Of a DNA stretch of 64,000 nucleotides, positions 51,301 to 62,857 are shown one piece after another. The DNA comes from Mactromeris polynyma (Eukaryota; Mollusca; Bivalvia; Venerida; Mactridae). The translations under genes were made by a program, and so were the position numbers. Within the stretch, counting starts at the first letter, position 1. Each line of letters begins with the position of its first letter. Location of the stretch: NCBI GenBank assembly GCA_032209605.1, contig JASFXZ010000016.1:14632001-14696000 (forward strand), in the 5' to 3' direction. A model generated the notes under the pieces. That model was not told the DNA's origin. It did not search any database and saw only the letters and a program-made list of their open reading frames with translations.

Positions 51301-54300
51301 GTGAACTGAAGACGGTATCAAATCAATTTCCATGTCTGTACCCGTATTGTATAATTTCTAAATTGTTAACGGGAAAGCTGGCCAATTCATGACGAATGCT
51401 TGTTAAAGAAGCTGTTGGTCACAAGTCGGAAACTGGTTCATGGAAACTAGATAACGATATGCTACATGAAACAGTTGATCATTATGAGTTAATCGAATCA
51501 GCAGACCTGACTGGCAGGATAGTTTACCATAATTCCAAATCAAAGTACATTTGCATATACTATATATTACTAAATGGTTATTTTGAATCCAAACCTAACC
51601 AAAGAATCACTTCAAGGATCTAGCGCTACAATAACGTACCTTGACTCCATACTTTTTCGCGTCTGGCCAAATACCAACTTTGCTAACACCACCAGCTCCA
51701 ACTACCAGAATACGCTTTCCTTGCATCATGTAATGCTGAGACCTGGCTACCATATTCCTGACAAGAGGTCTAACACTTCTCCCCATAGCATCTCCGCCGT
51801 GGTATCTTCGTTCTTGTAAATTCTTTTCACGTTCTCTAATGCGCAACAGTTTTTCTAGATTCTCATTTGAAGCGACTTCAATTCCTTTCGTAGGAAGATT
51901 TTGATTAGTTAATGCAGAACACTTCTGTAAAATTATGTCATTTGGCGACTGATCAGATTTCGGCATGTGTCGACTACCGAGTCCTAGTGCTTTATTGTAC
52001 TTGTCCGACATGAAGTCAAACAACTGTGTGTTGATGGTACAATCATGGCCATTAACTTCTATACCAACTGGTCTAAGCTTTCCTGATTTCTGGGTTATGA
52101 TCATATCAATTCCTGGAAGGAAATAAAATGTTTATTTTCATTACTTCACTATGTCAATGGTTACAGGTACAACATCAATGTGCAACGTACATAACAGATA
52201 ATTTTAACTATTCTCTAAAAATAAGTTTTGCAGGATTTCGAGAAAGAACAGTCTACTTTTTAACATGAAATACAAATAATTCATGAAAATGATAGCTGAA
52301 ATGACTGTAAAAATTTGGAAAGTGAAAACAAACACGAATATGAAGACATGAAAAATAGTCATAGGTATAAAAATGTACAATAATGGTGCAAAGATGCACA
52401 TCAAGGAAGGCATTCATAAATCACATCTTCCCTAGACATATGCAAGCAAAAGAAAGGAGATGGGACACCCACAAGATGAAACAAAAAAAGAACAATCGAA
52501 CCAGGAGGTACAAGCAGGAAAGAAACAATAATGAAAGATCAAAACATCTTTTTAAATGCTCACAACATCAAACTTAGCGTTGTCGTTATTTGAATAGTCC
52601 GTACCCTTCTACAATACACCATGATACAAGTGGCATTACCTATGACATCAGTCTGTCCCCTAAATGAACCTCGCTCCTCTGCGGATAACAGATTTTCTCG
52701 ATCGATAATTCCTTTCATCACCTTTGCACTCTGTACTCGAATATCGCTTTCCAGATCTCTTATTACTGATTTGTCGTGGATGTTGTAGCCTAGTAACGTA
52801 GATTCTAGGGTCTGACATACCGTGTTGTCTCCGTTAATTGGTGCGTTCTTGAACCCTATGTTACAGTTAATCTAAAATGTCCATAATGCAATTCGTAAAG
52901 ATCTTCACAGTAAAATAAAATTAACATTATGACTTAAAATCTGTCACATAAAATTAGTATATTTTATGGAGATATACTTATTACGATTAACATTAAGACA
53001 AACTACGGTGTACTAAATTGTTTGTATTGATAAATGTAACATAAATATCTTCAAAAATAGTCTTAGTCAGCTTAATCGATTAAAACCCCCAGTATTTTTA
53101 CTGAAAGCTGTTAAATCGCTTTATGGCTATTTGTGTTTTAGATGTATGTTAAATTTCCCTTTCCCCTGTGCAATTCTTCCACTTGATGTATTGTTCATGT
53201 TATTTTCTGCACACTTTCGGCCTATTGTTGGCAGCTGTCCTGAGATGTGTTACATCAATTAAGTCCCCTTGCCTGTCCTCTTTGATTCTCACAGTAATCC
53301 CTTATGGTGAGCCAGACCATTCCTTGCGCCCCTGTTTCCTTACGTATGTACCCTGAGCCTCCTCAAATCACTCATATTTAATGGATTGGTGTTTCCCGGA
53401 GGTATGTGTGGAGAGGCACTGTCTTACGTATCAACTTATTCTCTCTCTTTTAATAGGAGAGAGCTATAACAGATGCAATCAGACTGGTAATAAGAGTGTT
53501 TTATAGTCTGACATAGCTTTAGTAAAAGTTTCTGACAGACATGTAAAAAAGGGACCATAAGGCATAACTAGGAGAATCAAAGAGGACAAAGTTTGTCGAA
53601 GATCTTCTACAATTTGAATTAAGACATCCATTTTGAGTAGTAAAGCTACTGATATCTCTATATATAATTGATATAAAGCGTAATATAATTTAATCAAATT
53701 ATGTCCTACCAATGTTGTCACAGGTGAGTTGTCATGGTCCCGACAGACGGTCGCACGAACACGAAATCCTAAATCATCATCAGCAACCCACAAAGGAGTA
53801 TCTTCTGAACCTAAATGTCAATAAACATAACTGATTACTTCCAACCATATCAAATCAAGTAATTATTACGACGAGTGTTTAATATAAATGTGTTGAATAC
53901 GGATGACGAATGGTGATGTATTATATGCTGTATAATGTGACTTTCAAACCAGTTACTTAATGATTTATTGACTACTGCTTTCAAATAAATAACTAATTCA
54001 TCTTTAAGTACGAGTAGTCGTGTACTCCAAATAAACCAAATGTATCACGTCCAACATTTCCTCGGTTTACGTATGAAATAAGTTATGTCACCGGTGATAT
54101 TACATGGTTTTACTCATCGTTTATCTTACATTCTGAACACGTTAAACGTCTAGGATATACATGTTATACACGAGATAATGATTTGAAGAGTAATGCTGTA
54201 TTATATACTTCTCACTAACTGAGTGTGATATTATTTTCATGGGTAAATATTTTAAATGTGTTTTTTGTTATTTTTTCATATTTTTTCTCAAGCATAATTA

Positions 54301-57300
54301 CGATTTCATAATATGTTAATTGTATTTTTTTTTTTCAATCATAATTCATAATTATGCTACAATAGTATTGTCCCTTTCATAAGATATACCTGAATTATAA
54401 TAATATTTAAACCGTTAAATACAAAACATTGTATTCAAAATCTTGCAAATATATATCCATATTGGTTTATTTGAAATCTATGCCATGTTCGACAGGCATA
54501 AAAACAAGTGAAGAATTTACTAGATTTTAACGGCGTGAGTGGTTCAATGAATTCCTCAATCAACACAGAACAACCATCGTCGATATCTATAAGCAGTGCC
54601 TCCGCAGCATCTACCACGTTCAGTGCTTCAGTAACGTCATGGAACGATACACCAATACTTCCTAGAAACTGGGGTCCTGACGGCTTCACAACAACCTGCA
54701 TATGGAATAAACTTATATTGATTAAGTGGATAAAAGATAAATGGTGATACGAGGTCCAAAATGTTTAAGAATGCTCTAACTTTCTGGTAATATGATATTA
54801 TTTATTTACACGACTGTAACTACCGTCCCCATTTGCCGAGTGGTAATGTCATCCCCAGTGATGTTTTTGCCACTGGCTGTTCAAGGTGGTATTATCATCT
54901 TCTAATTGCTTATGGCATTTCCTGCTCGATTTCTTTATTCATTGGACTCGTTATTAAATACAGGCTAAGTTCTCTCAAAGAGTAAAACATATCATCATAG
55001 GGTCGCGGTATGAATGTAATAATTTTGCCTTTGTTGTGAAACATGTCCTATTATGCATTAAGAGAATACAAGTATTAGTGACAGCATATTTGAAAACGCA
55101 CCACACATTGTGTCACATCCTACACTGGTTTACCATATTGTATCAATTATATATAGATGTAACAAATAAATAGTATCAGTCTATACCTTTCCAATTCCAT
55201 TGTTTCTAAGTGTGTCGCAGAATTTCGCCACTTCTACTTCAAGTTCCATTCTGTCATCAGACGTGTAGGTGGAGAAGTCTATGTATTTCAGATCAGAACT
55301 TCCGCAAAGTAACTTCCTTTTTGGAGTTTTTCTCAGGGCCAATGTGATTGGTATTTCCATTCCAACAGACGCCATGATGTCACGTGTCCAAACTTTGTCA
55401 TCAACAATTTCACAAAGCTTTATTGAACTACTCATTGGACAGTCAATGTCTTTCTGTAAATAGTGACAAGTAACAAAATAATTCAATTATAAAACTAGTC
55501 AAAAACAAAAAGGTTCACACAAATGAATTTTCATTTCAGATATTTTGGCAATTCAACTTTCAACAAGGATAAACAAATAATACCATATCTTATACTAGAA
55601 TCATCACACTAAAATCATCTATTACTAGAATAGCATGATAGTGCAAATGCGATCTGGGAGCCGAAAGTTCTAATAAAACACTTTATTATGTTATTGTTCA
55701 GTACCAAATGAAAGCACCAAACCTCGATAGCAACACCGTCGTTTCTGTGTCCGCTAGTAACATTATTCGTAAAGAAGTCCACTAGGTAAGTTACAGGTCT
55801 TGGGGGCGTGTATTCGTCAATGAAAGTAGTTCCGTTTTGGTGAAAGGATATTGACTTGTGTAGCCATAGTTTCGACAGTGTTCCTTCTTCGTTTACTGGT
55901 GTTTTAGACAACCACGATGGAGACATAACAAGGTGGAATCCGCCAGGGACTTGTTTCCCTCCTAGGAATAGAAATATACTAAAAGTCACGACATCATTAC
56001 CTCCAGCTTCCGAAACGTTTTGATTAGTCGCGGCAACCTAATCCAAATTTAAAATAGCGATCGTAAGATGAAACCAGCGCTGAAGTATAACTGGCGGGTA
56101 GTATAAGGCATATTTGAAGAGCGAGCTTCTCGAAAACCAAATGTCAAACGGCATAAAAAGAGTCAATTTTTTCATAAGGACCTGGTGTTTACCGAAGGAC
56201 AAATGGTTATATACAGATATTAATTTCCCGGAAATACAAGTTTTCTCACCCTTTTTAATATGTATTTACTTACCCTCTAAAAGGGTACCAATACATTCGA
56301 CAGGTGATGACAATAAAACCACGTTGACATGTTCTTTGTTTTGAACCGTTCTTGGTTTGCAAGTTCTGTCAACAGTCTCAGGATGGTCTGTCTCATATAA
56401 TGTGTACTGTAGTGAATTCCAGTAATCATTCAGATGTTTGTCTCCCTCTGGTGTCTGGAAAAGAAGAAAACACTGGGGTCATACACACGACAAATTTTAT
56501 GAGTTCCCCTTTGTGTCTCACTGTCTGGCATACCTGGTAAAAGTCATTCGGTTTAGTAAAGATTTGGAAAATAGGGGTTCCAGTTGACCCTTAAGTTGAC
56601 CCTTTGATACCTGGAATTTCACCCCCAAAAAAACCTCAGGATTCTGGCTGAGGGGTCAGTATAGGTAAGTTTGTCATAACTTTTATAGTCCAGTAAAACA
56701 CAAGTTACCTTAGACCTGTGAACATGATGAAAAGTGATAGCTTGTATTGCAATATAGCTCAACATTACTGAAATGCTAACGGAAATAAATATTTCGTTTA
56801 TAGTGATACAGTTTAAAGATAACTTGTACACCCTTAGTTTTGTATTGACTCGTCCAAAATCTATTGATAGTCGATCTTTGTAAATATCACGTAATCGTTT
56901 GGGAATGATGCATTTTAATTCATTCTTTGTAATTTTACCTGGCTTCAAAGAAACAGCAAATGCGTAACGCATTAATTAGCGCATCACGTGACAAAACCTG
57001 GATGTTTTTCTCACCTGTTCTTTCCATGATTTCGGTGGGTCAAGGTCAACATCAATTTCCCAGCTGATACACGTGCCGTGAGTTTTCGAATACCCATCAG
57101 CAATGTTTGACAAACATTGAAGCACCGAAGTTTCGGCTACGTCCTGAAAAGAAAACAATTAACTTAAATTTAATTGAATAATGTAAACAATTATTGATAA
57201 TTACGAAACTATTAAATATAATAAACATTGTTTCCCAACGACAACGTGTTCTTTTCAGCCATTATGATATATAGATGTAAGGTTCACGAGTCAATTGAAT

Positions 57301-57814
57301 ATTTAGGGCGCGCAAGGTTTCTTTCAAATATATATGTATCAATGTGTAAAACAGATTTATCGGCATTCACTGAAGTAAAGGAATAGTGCAATCTGTTTTC
57401 GCTATGTTTAGCGTTAAAGCTGTTTTTTCGGCGCAGCCGTACTAACATGGCTTTGCTATTTGCATAAGTGTTGTGTTAACCAATCAAATCTTACGTTAAC
57501 CTCTACACCAACTTTTCTTCAACCCAACAACGTTTGTTACCTTGACGCGGATTGGTTAAACTTTCGATATGGGGTACGTTACCTTACCGAATTCCACTGA
57601 ATTTCGGTGCGTTTTGTGACTTCATTAAAGCGACTTTCTCAGTCAGTTTTATAAAATACTAAACTGTTGAAATGGACCAAAGAAATAAAATTTAAAAACT
57701 TACATCGCATTCTGTCTTGCTGATGACGTCACTGATGATGTCATCTTTACACAAAGAACTGCCTTCACCAATCGTCGTTAAGGTCTCCATGTAATTTTCG
57801 ATAGAACTAGTCAT
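48365..57814 (-). CDS. CARNS1: Carnosine synthase-like gene D, complete, 14 exons, inverted
   Basis: Predicted 1055-residue double ATP-grasp ligase on the minus strand. Exons 1 to 14: 57814..57704, 57143..57015, 56454..56274, 55961..55723, 55453..55187, 54695..54521, 53810..53710, 52871..52640, 52112..51640, 51105..50889, 50597..50435, 50149..49866, 49316..49230, 48873..48365. The most diverged copy, yet it keeps the conserved motifs: GIEVN in the N-terminal half (Glu497, Asn499), the loop GAGGVSK (613-626 region), KLEHG, GIGLG and IEIN (Glu908, Asn910). Its exon 9 linker is 11-12 codons shorter than in B and C. Intron 3 has a normal GTAAGT donor, and intron 1 lacks the transposon. The frame stays open upstream of the chosen Met to an acceptor at 58015 (and to an ATG at 58054), so the real N-terminus may be longer. 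It is probably the best representative of the ancestral enzyme; substrate unknown. Confidence 0.9.
50310..50400 (+). repeat. Fragment of the dispersed TGTGGCGTTCCC repeat in intron 11 of gene D
   Basis: TGTATGTGGCGTTCCCTTCC followed by TTATTCTCTCTCTTGTATT matches the right end of the repeat at 53280..53465. Confidence 0.45.
53085..53465 (+). repeat. Long dispersed repeat in intron 7 of gene D
   Basis: Joins, in one piece, words seen separately elsewhere: AAATTTCCCTTTCCCCTGTG and CGGCCTATTGTTGGCAGCTG (as at 10560..10660), then CATTCCTTGCGCCCCTGTTT and TGTTTCCCGGAGGTATGTGT (as at 14120..14345). This suggests the shorter copies are pieces of one longer element of at least 380 bp. Confidence 0.55.
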
Positions 57815-58015
57815 CGTTTTAAAGCTTTTGATGAACGGGATCGGATCAGACGTCCAAGCTGAAGTCTTCGTCAGGTAAACGCTTGTTTGAAGCTTATGAA
57901 CATTGGAATTATTCTTAGCATGCGTGTTTTTACCCTGTCGCCTCCACGGGTACCGTTTTAAAAGCTTTCGTTTTATAGCTGATAGTACGTACCATTTACA
58001 ATAAGGAACAGTTAT
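57815..58015 (-). other. Possible N-terminal extension or 5' UTR of gene D exon 1
   Basis: From a consensus acceptor (TTTCAG before 58015) the gene D frame is open for 67 codons ahead of the chosen Met, with YPWRRQG and KLQTSVYLTKTSAW. Genes B and C have homologous DNA upstream of their start, but it contains an in-frame TAG at the codon that is TGG in gene D and a one-base length difference before the Met. In gene B the acceptor AG is also lost. Either gene D has an extra N-terminal segment, or this is an untranslated exon that happens to be open. Confidence 0.45.
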
Positions 58016-58614
58016 CTGAAATTGAAAAAAAACACAAATTAAAATGAATGGCATCTTAAGAAAATCAGCATAATTTAACGGTAATTTTAGATATATTCTT
58101 TGATTAAATAGACAGATAGATATATCGTTTATGTCCCTACAAGGCAGAAAACTATGAATAACTTACCTCAAATATGTACGATTCGTTCAATATTGAACTA
58201 ATTCATTGTTTGTCATTTGTTTACATGGGCACGAAATTTACGTATGAAGTGGTGTGTTTATGTTTCACGTACAAATATAAACCCAATTCGATAAGGCTTT
58301 TATTATCGATTTATCCATTTTACTGGGTATAGGATGGGAAGGTTGTTTAAATCATAGTTTTAATTATAAACGGATGAATAGGTTGTACACAAAAAAGCAA
58401 ATTTGAGTTATAACTTCTTGGGTTATATGATCCGTGAAAAGACGACCGTTGTTTTTATTAATGTCGTCCTATTTGTTTATAATGTTAAATGAACATGACA
58501 AAACCAAACTACTCCATCCATTGGTATTTCTATAATGAATAATATTTTAAATATATCATTTTTTATTTAGTTTAAACTTATTTATTTTACATCGATTGTT
58601 AAACAAGTTCTTAC

Positions 58615-58785
58615 AACTTATACTAGTCACTCTTGATGACTGCTTCCTGGCTACCAACCAGTACTCGCGCCAGATTGAGGGATTTTGAAGTTTGTGAACA
58701 AACCCCGCTCTTCGCAGGGCTCGAACTCATGACCTTCGTATCAGGAGTCAGGCGCTCTACCCCTCGACCACTGCGCCTGGTTCAT
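58615..58785 (-). mobile_element. tRNA-derived SINE
   Basis: Minus strand: CAGGCGCAGTGGTCGAGGGG then TAGAGCGCCTGACTCCTG, a tRNA-like head with box A, and AGTTCGAGCCC as a clear box B, followed by about 90 bp of body. The anticodon arm does not pair well, so it is not a working tRNA. Boundaries approximate. Confidence 0.65.
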
Positions 58786-59071
58786 TCAACTCTGACCTCA
58801 AAATACATGTTTACTCACCTTGAATAATCGTGATAAGACATCTCAGTTTTGATATTTTGAATATGGATAATGTTTATTTTCCGGCTATGATAAATAAAAT
58901 ATATCCAACAGAGCTATAACTTTCGTAACTTACATTAACTCGACAACGGCATACGTTTATAAATATTCCGTGCGTGACTAACATTACATTTAATGACTGT
59001 GGTTTATTTTCTTTCACTTGCCTATATCACCGTAAAAAATGCAAATTGAACAAAACATAAAATTAAACATA

Positions 59072-59260
59072 TAGTCAAACCTGTCTGTAAAGACCACCCA
59101 TGGGAACAGCAAAATGTGGTCTTTGTTTACAGGTGGTCTCTATTAACAGATTAAATATCATTGAAAATGGTCTGATGGGAGAAAAAATTGGTGGTCTTTG
59201 CAGACAGGTTTTGCAATAGTGGTCTTTGTTCGCAGGTGGTCTTTAACACAGGTTTGACAG
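59072..59260. mobile_element. 189-bp CAGTCAAACCTG MITE, copy 1
   Basis: Left end TAGTCAAACCTGTCTGTAAA, right end TTAACACAGGTTTGACAG, TA on both sides. The inside is built from AAGACCACC / GGTGGTCTTT words in both orientations. A second copy of identical length lies in opposite orientation at 62085..62273. Confidence 0.82.
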
Positions 59261-59781
59261 TACTCGTATTGGTTTGATTATAATGTATTTATTATAAGTA
59301 TACCGGATTTATTTGCACAGGGGCTGTCCCGTAACTTTTTCACATTGCAGCAACGACACGCCTGTAACATACCATTACGATTCTTGGTTTCTTTTAAGAG
59401 TCTTAAATATTTAAAAATTCAGGGTTCTAAAATCCACTAGCCCGAAGTCCTGGACTAGACTAATGCTGAATCGGGCTATACCAACAGTTGAGTTGAAGTT
59501 AGTTCCGGACAATTATGTTTTTAAAGCTAACCAACATCAGCAATTGTTCAGTTGTAAGTCAAACCTTAGAATCCCACAAACACATACAATGTGATTATTA
59601 ATTTTAGATTGTGGAGCTATCATTGTGTATGTTTTTTTGTTACAAAATTTCCCGATATTCGCCAACAACTAGCTTCCTATGTCGGACAAGTCAGATTGTA
59701 CAACTCCATTAGGTCCGGGGACAAGTGAATATGAAAAATATTTCTAGAGCCCTGAATATAAATAATACCAAACTACGAAAA

Positions 59782-60040
59782 TGTAGCGGATCCGTAGTCC
59801 AGTGGTAACGCGCAGGTTCGATTCCCCGCTCCATCACTGACCGTACTAACAGTCTTTCGGACGAGACTTTAAAAACTGAGGTCCCGTGTATGATGCTTTA
59901 CATCGAGCACGTAAAAGAACCAGGGATGCTTCTGGAACTGGGGCATCTTCTGTATCATGCACTATCCTCCAAAAATGACTAACATTCTTCCGGAGGCGTC
60001 GCCCATATGGGAAACCGGTGGCGACGATAAATAAACGCAA
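59782..60040 (+). mobile_element. tRNA-derived SINE with shortened head
   Basis: The head GCGGATCCGTAGTCCAGTGG then TAACGCGCAGGTTCGATTCC has box A and box B only about 10 bp apart, so the anticodon arm is deleted. The body contains TTTCGGACGAGAC, GAGGTCCCGTGTATGATG and GCACGTAAAAGAACCAGGG, words that I associate with conserved central domains of invertebrate SINEs (from memory, not checked). The tail is A-rich (GATAAATAAACGCAAATACA). Confidence 0.7.
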
Positions 60041-60489
60041 ATACAATCAAAAATGTATTTCCAACAAACCTTGTAGATGTTAAATCCAAAGTATAATAAA
60101 GATACTGTTTAAATCCATTTAGTATCCAAGCTAGTCCAGATATAACAGGGCCGGATATATAAACAAGTTTATACAACGATATATTTACAATTGGGTTCAA
60201 AATGTTTTACTCATTAAAAACAGAGAGTTCATATCGGTTTACCTAAACTAGTATGATATTTTGATAAATGACTTTGAACAGCGTAATCCATCTTGTGTTA
60301 TAAAACCTTATGTCATTCATGCGTGTATAAGTGTATATGTTAAGCTCAAGCTAGTAATTACTTTTCAGGTAATTCAGGGCAAAATATTCATCACCTATCG
60401 AAATGAGAAAATGAAAAGGTCATTCACCCTAAGAAATCAGAGAGCTGAACGGAACTTAAGATATGAATGTTTTTGAATGTTGTTAATGG

Positions 60490-60725
60490 CGCATAGCCAG
60501 GTAACGTCAATCGGCGCGCATTGGAAGCGGTGTCAATCGGTATCATATGCAGTGCTTCACATCGTGATGCCACAAAAAGGTATCACATCTGACACCTGAC
60601 CAACCAGTCTTTACATCCCCCCCCCAGTGTCGGCAAGGGAGCGACTGCGGACATTTTAATGACATGTCGCGTGTCGCGGCAGAGGTACGAACCCGCCGCC
60701 ATCCCTATTTTAGCGGCGAACCACC
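60490..60725 (-). mobile_element. Probable SINE with GGGTTCGTACC box B
   Basis: Minus strand carries TGGTGGTTCGCCGCTAAAAT, GGCGGGTTCGTACCTC (box B-like), CGCTCCCTTGCCGACACTGG, a run of nine G (minus strand), and TGTAAAGACTGGTTGGTCAG. GC-rich against its surroundings, as expected for a recent insertion. Class uncertain. Confidence 0.5.
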
Positions 60726-60997
60726 AGGGACCTTATTCACAAACACATTAAGACTGAAACTCAGACTTAGACTTTAAAAATGCAAAAGTTATATTTACAT
60801 TTTCGCTTTCGTTACATCTAAAAGAATGAAATTTTGTCTGAATAATTGTCGTTACCCACTGTACACATTTGCCGATTTCTTATTAAAATATTTGTTGTAA
60901 GAACAACATAGGAGAACATAGAAGGTAAAAAACATTGTGCTCTTCTAAAGTGCAAGTCTGAGTTCCATACTTATATTGCTCGTGAATAAGGCCCCAG
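60726..60997. mobile_element. GGGCCTTATTCAC MITE, uninterrupted copy
   Basis: Left end AGGGACCTTATTCACAAAC and right end GTGAATAAGGCCCC pair as inverted repeats; ACTCAGACTTAGACTTT near the left pairs with AAGTGCAAGTCTGAGTT near the right. The inside aligns with both halves of the interrupted copy at 61309..61840. Confidence 0.7.
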
Positions 60998-61308
60998 GCC
61001 TGTGCAGAACAAGACATAATCTGTACAAATTTATACTAAGTATCGTACAATTATACACGTAACTACGCTAAAAGTCGTATTAACATCCACGTTTATGTAG
61101 GAGTACCTAGATTGAGATCAAAGCGGTACTTGATGAGAATTGAGAGCTTTTTGTACTTGTTTATCATCATTACCTGTAGCAGTGTGTGTCTGGTGAAGTA
61201 CAGTCGGACCTCGTTCATTCGTACTCATCGGATCCGCGGAAATTATATTTCGAATAATACATGGTTTCGAATAGCCTATCTCAAGTCGGCGTGCCTTAGA
61301 AGATACAC

Positions 61309-61840
61309 CAGGACCTGTATTCATAAACGTTTTAAGACTGAATGTCAGACTTAGACTTAGCGAAAGTTAAATTTACAAGCATTTCGTTTTCATTATAGTG
61401 TTTATTTATTATAGTGTCACCCCTATTTAAAGGGCCAGCCAATTCTGACTTATGAGACACCTACTTTCTGAGCACATTCACTTCCCGATTCCTATCCTTT
61501 TAATACCAGGCACCAGGCAGGTAGGCACACGGTAACCATTATTTAACTAGATGGCGGCTCACCAACCGGCCATATCAGAACAGACCCCTGTCGGGATTCG
61601 AACATTCGACCTCCCGCTCCCAAAGCGGATGCCTCAACCACTCGGCCAAAGGAGACGGTGATATATTTAAACGGATGCTTTTTGCCTGAATATTTCTTGT
61701 TACTCACTCACTACACTTTTGCCATGTTCTATCAAAATATATTGTATAACAATAACGTAGGAATAAAATGAAAATTTACCATTTTAAAGTCTAAGTTTGA
61801 AATTCAGTCTTAAAACGTCTGTGAATATGTACCCTGGACC
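61309..61840. mobile_element. Inner GGGCCTTATTCAC-family MITE, interrupted
   Basis: The left arm CCTGTATTCATAAACGTTTT, AAGACTGAATGTCAGACTTA and the right arm TTCAGTCTTAAAACGTCTG, TGAATATGTACCC are inverted repeats. It aligns with 60726..60997 once about 260 bp in the middle are removed. Confidence 0.7.
61405..61660 (-). mobile_element. tRNA-derived SINE inside the inner MITE
   Basis: Minus-strand head GTCTCCTTTGGCCGAGTGGT, TGAGGCATCCGCTTTGGGAG, then GTTCGAATCCCGAC: boxes A and B are clear, and a CCGC/GCGG anticodon stem holds TGG. The 3' acceptor side does not pair with the 5' side, so this is a SINE head and not a tRNA gene. The body includes AACCGTGTGCCTACCTGC on the minus strand. Confidence 0.7.
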
Positions 61841-62084
61841 TGATATTTATTTCGAATGATACCGAGTATTCAGATAGAAGGTGGTCGCATGAACGAGTTC
61901 TGACTGTATTACTGTTATCGAAGTATCTCTTAGCACTTGTTGTGCTTCTTGTGAAATAGAGTTGTCTGCGATTTTAATACAACAGAAGTTCATTGCCAAA
62001 ATATCTAAGAGAAAAAAGGTTTGGATGTAAATCTCATAACTGAAATACCGTTGAAGTGGAATATGCTGATATAAACAACGTGTA

Positions 62085-62273
62085 CAGTCAAACCTGTGTT
62101 AAAGACCACCTGCGAACAAAGACCACTATTGCAAAACCTGTCTGCAAAGACCACCAATTTTATCTCCCATCAGACCATTTTCAATTATATTTCATATGTT
62201 AATAGAGACCACCTGTAAACAAAGACCACATTTTGCTGTTTCCATGGGTGGTCTTTACAGACAGGTTTGACTG
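62085..62273. mobile_element. 189-bp CAGTCAAACCTG MITE, copy 2 (inverted)
   Basis: CAGTCAAACCTGTGTTAAAG to CTTTACAGACAGGTTTGACTG, with TA on both sides. It is nearly the reverse complement of 59072..59260 along its whole length. Confidence 0.85.
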
Positions 62274-62857
62274 TATACGGAAATGTATGCTGTAGCGCAC
62301 TGATAAAAGTACGGTGTTGAAATGACGCTAGTTAATACGTATATTGTTTTTAATAATTCATTATTTTCTATGTGTAACCGTAATTTTATTCAGTCATTCG
62401 TGAAGAAGGTGAAGTATAAAGGGAGTGCTGTGATGTATTTGAATAAAAAATCAATCTCCTACGCAGTGATCTCCCCTTACATATATCGGAGATGTAGCGT
62501 AACGTAATCGAGCAATATCGGCGAGTGGAGTTCGTAAACAAATAGACACAGATTTTAACAAAATACGAAATCAAATTACATTCCGAAAGTTGAAAGCGAA
62601 AAAAAACTGTATCTTTTTATTTATCGAAATGCATTTAAACCTATATCGCTCTAACCACTCAATAAAATATAAGTGCAATTAGTTTAATGCAAGATAGTGT
62701 CCACTTATACTCACGTACATAAATTTTATCTCACTAATTACGCTCAGTAATATCAAAGTACCCAAATAAAATGATTTGGCAATACAAGTAATATGTCAGT
62801 CAGTTTATAAAAAAAATGAAATAACTTTAAGCAATTACATTTATTCCTTGAGATAAT

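Larger units (their letters stand above)
61201..61906. mobile_element. Outer CAGTCGGACCTCG TIR element carrying nested insertions
   Basis: Left end CAGTCGGACCTCGTTCATTC and right end GAACGAGTTCTGACTG are inverted repeats with three mismatches over 21 bp, flanked by TA on both sides. Its own sequence is only about 105 bp at the left and 65 bp at the right; the rest is a second MITE (61309..61840) that itself contains a SINE. Confidence 0.72.

Noticed and set aside
53479..53793. A separate 104-residue gene on the minus strand
   Set aside because: Its N-terminal part is exon 7 of gene D; the remainder is intron 7 read-through.
58705..58785. Functional tRNA (minus strand)
   Set aside because: Good promoter boxes, but the anticodon arm does not fold and a repeat body follows, so it is a SINE head.
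61585..61660. Functional tRNA (TGG anticodon, minus strand)
   Set aside because: Boxes A and B and an anticodon stem are present, but the acceptor stem does not pair and a SINE body follows.
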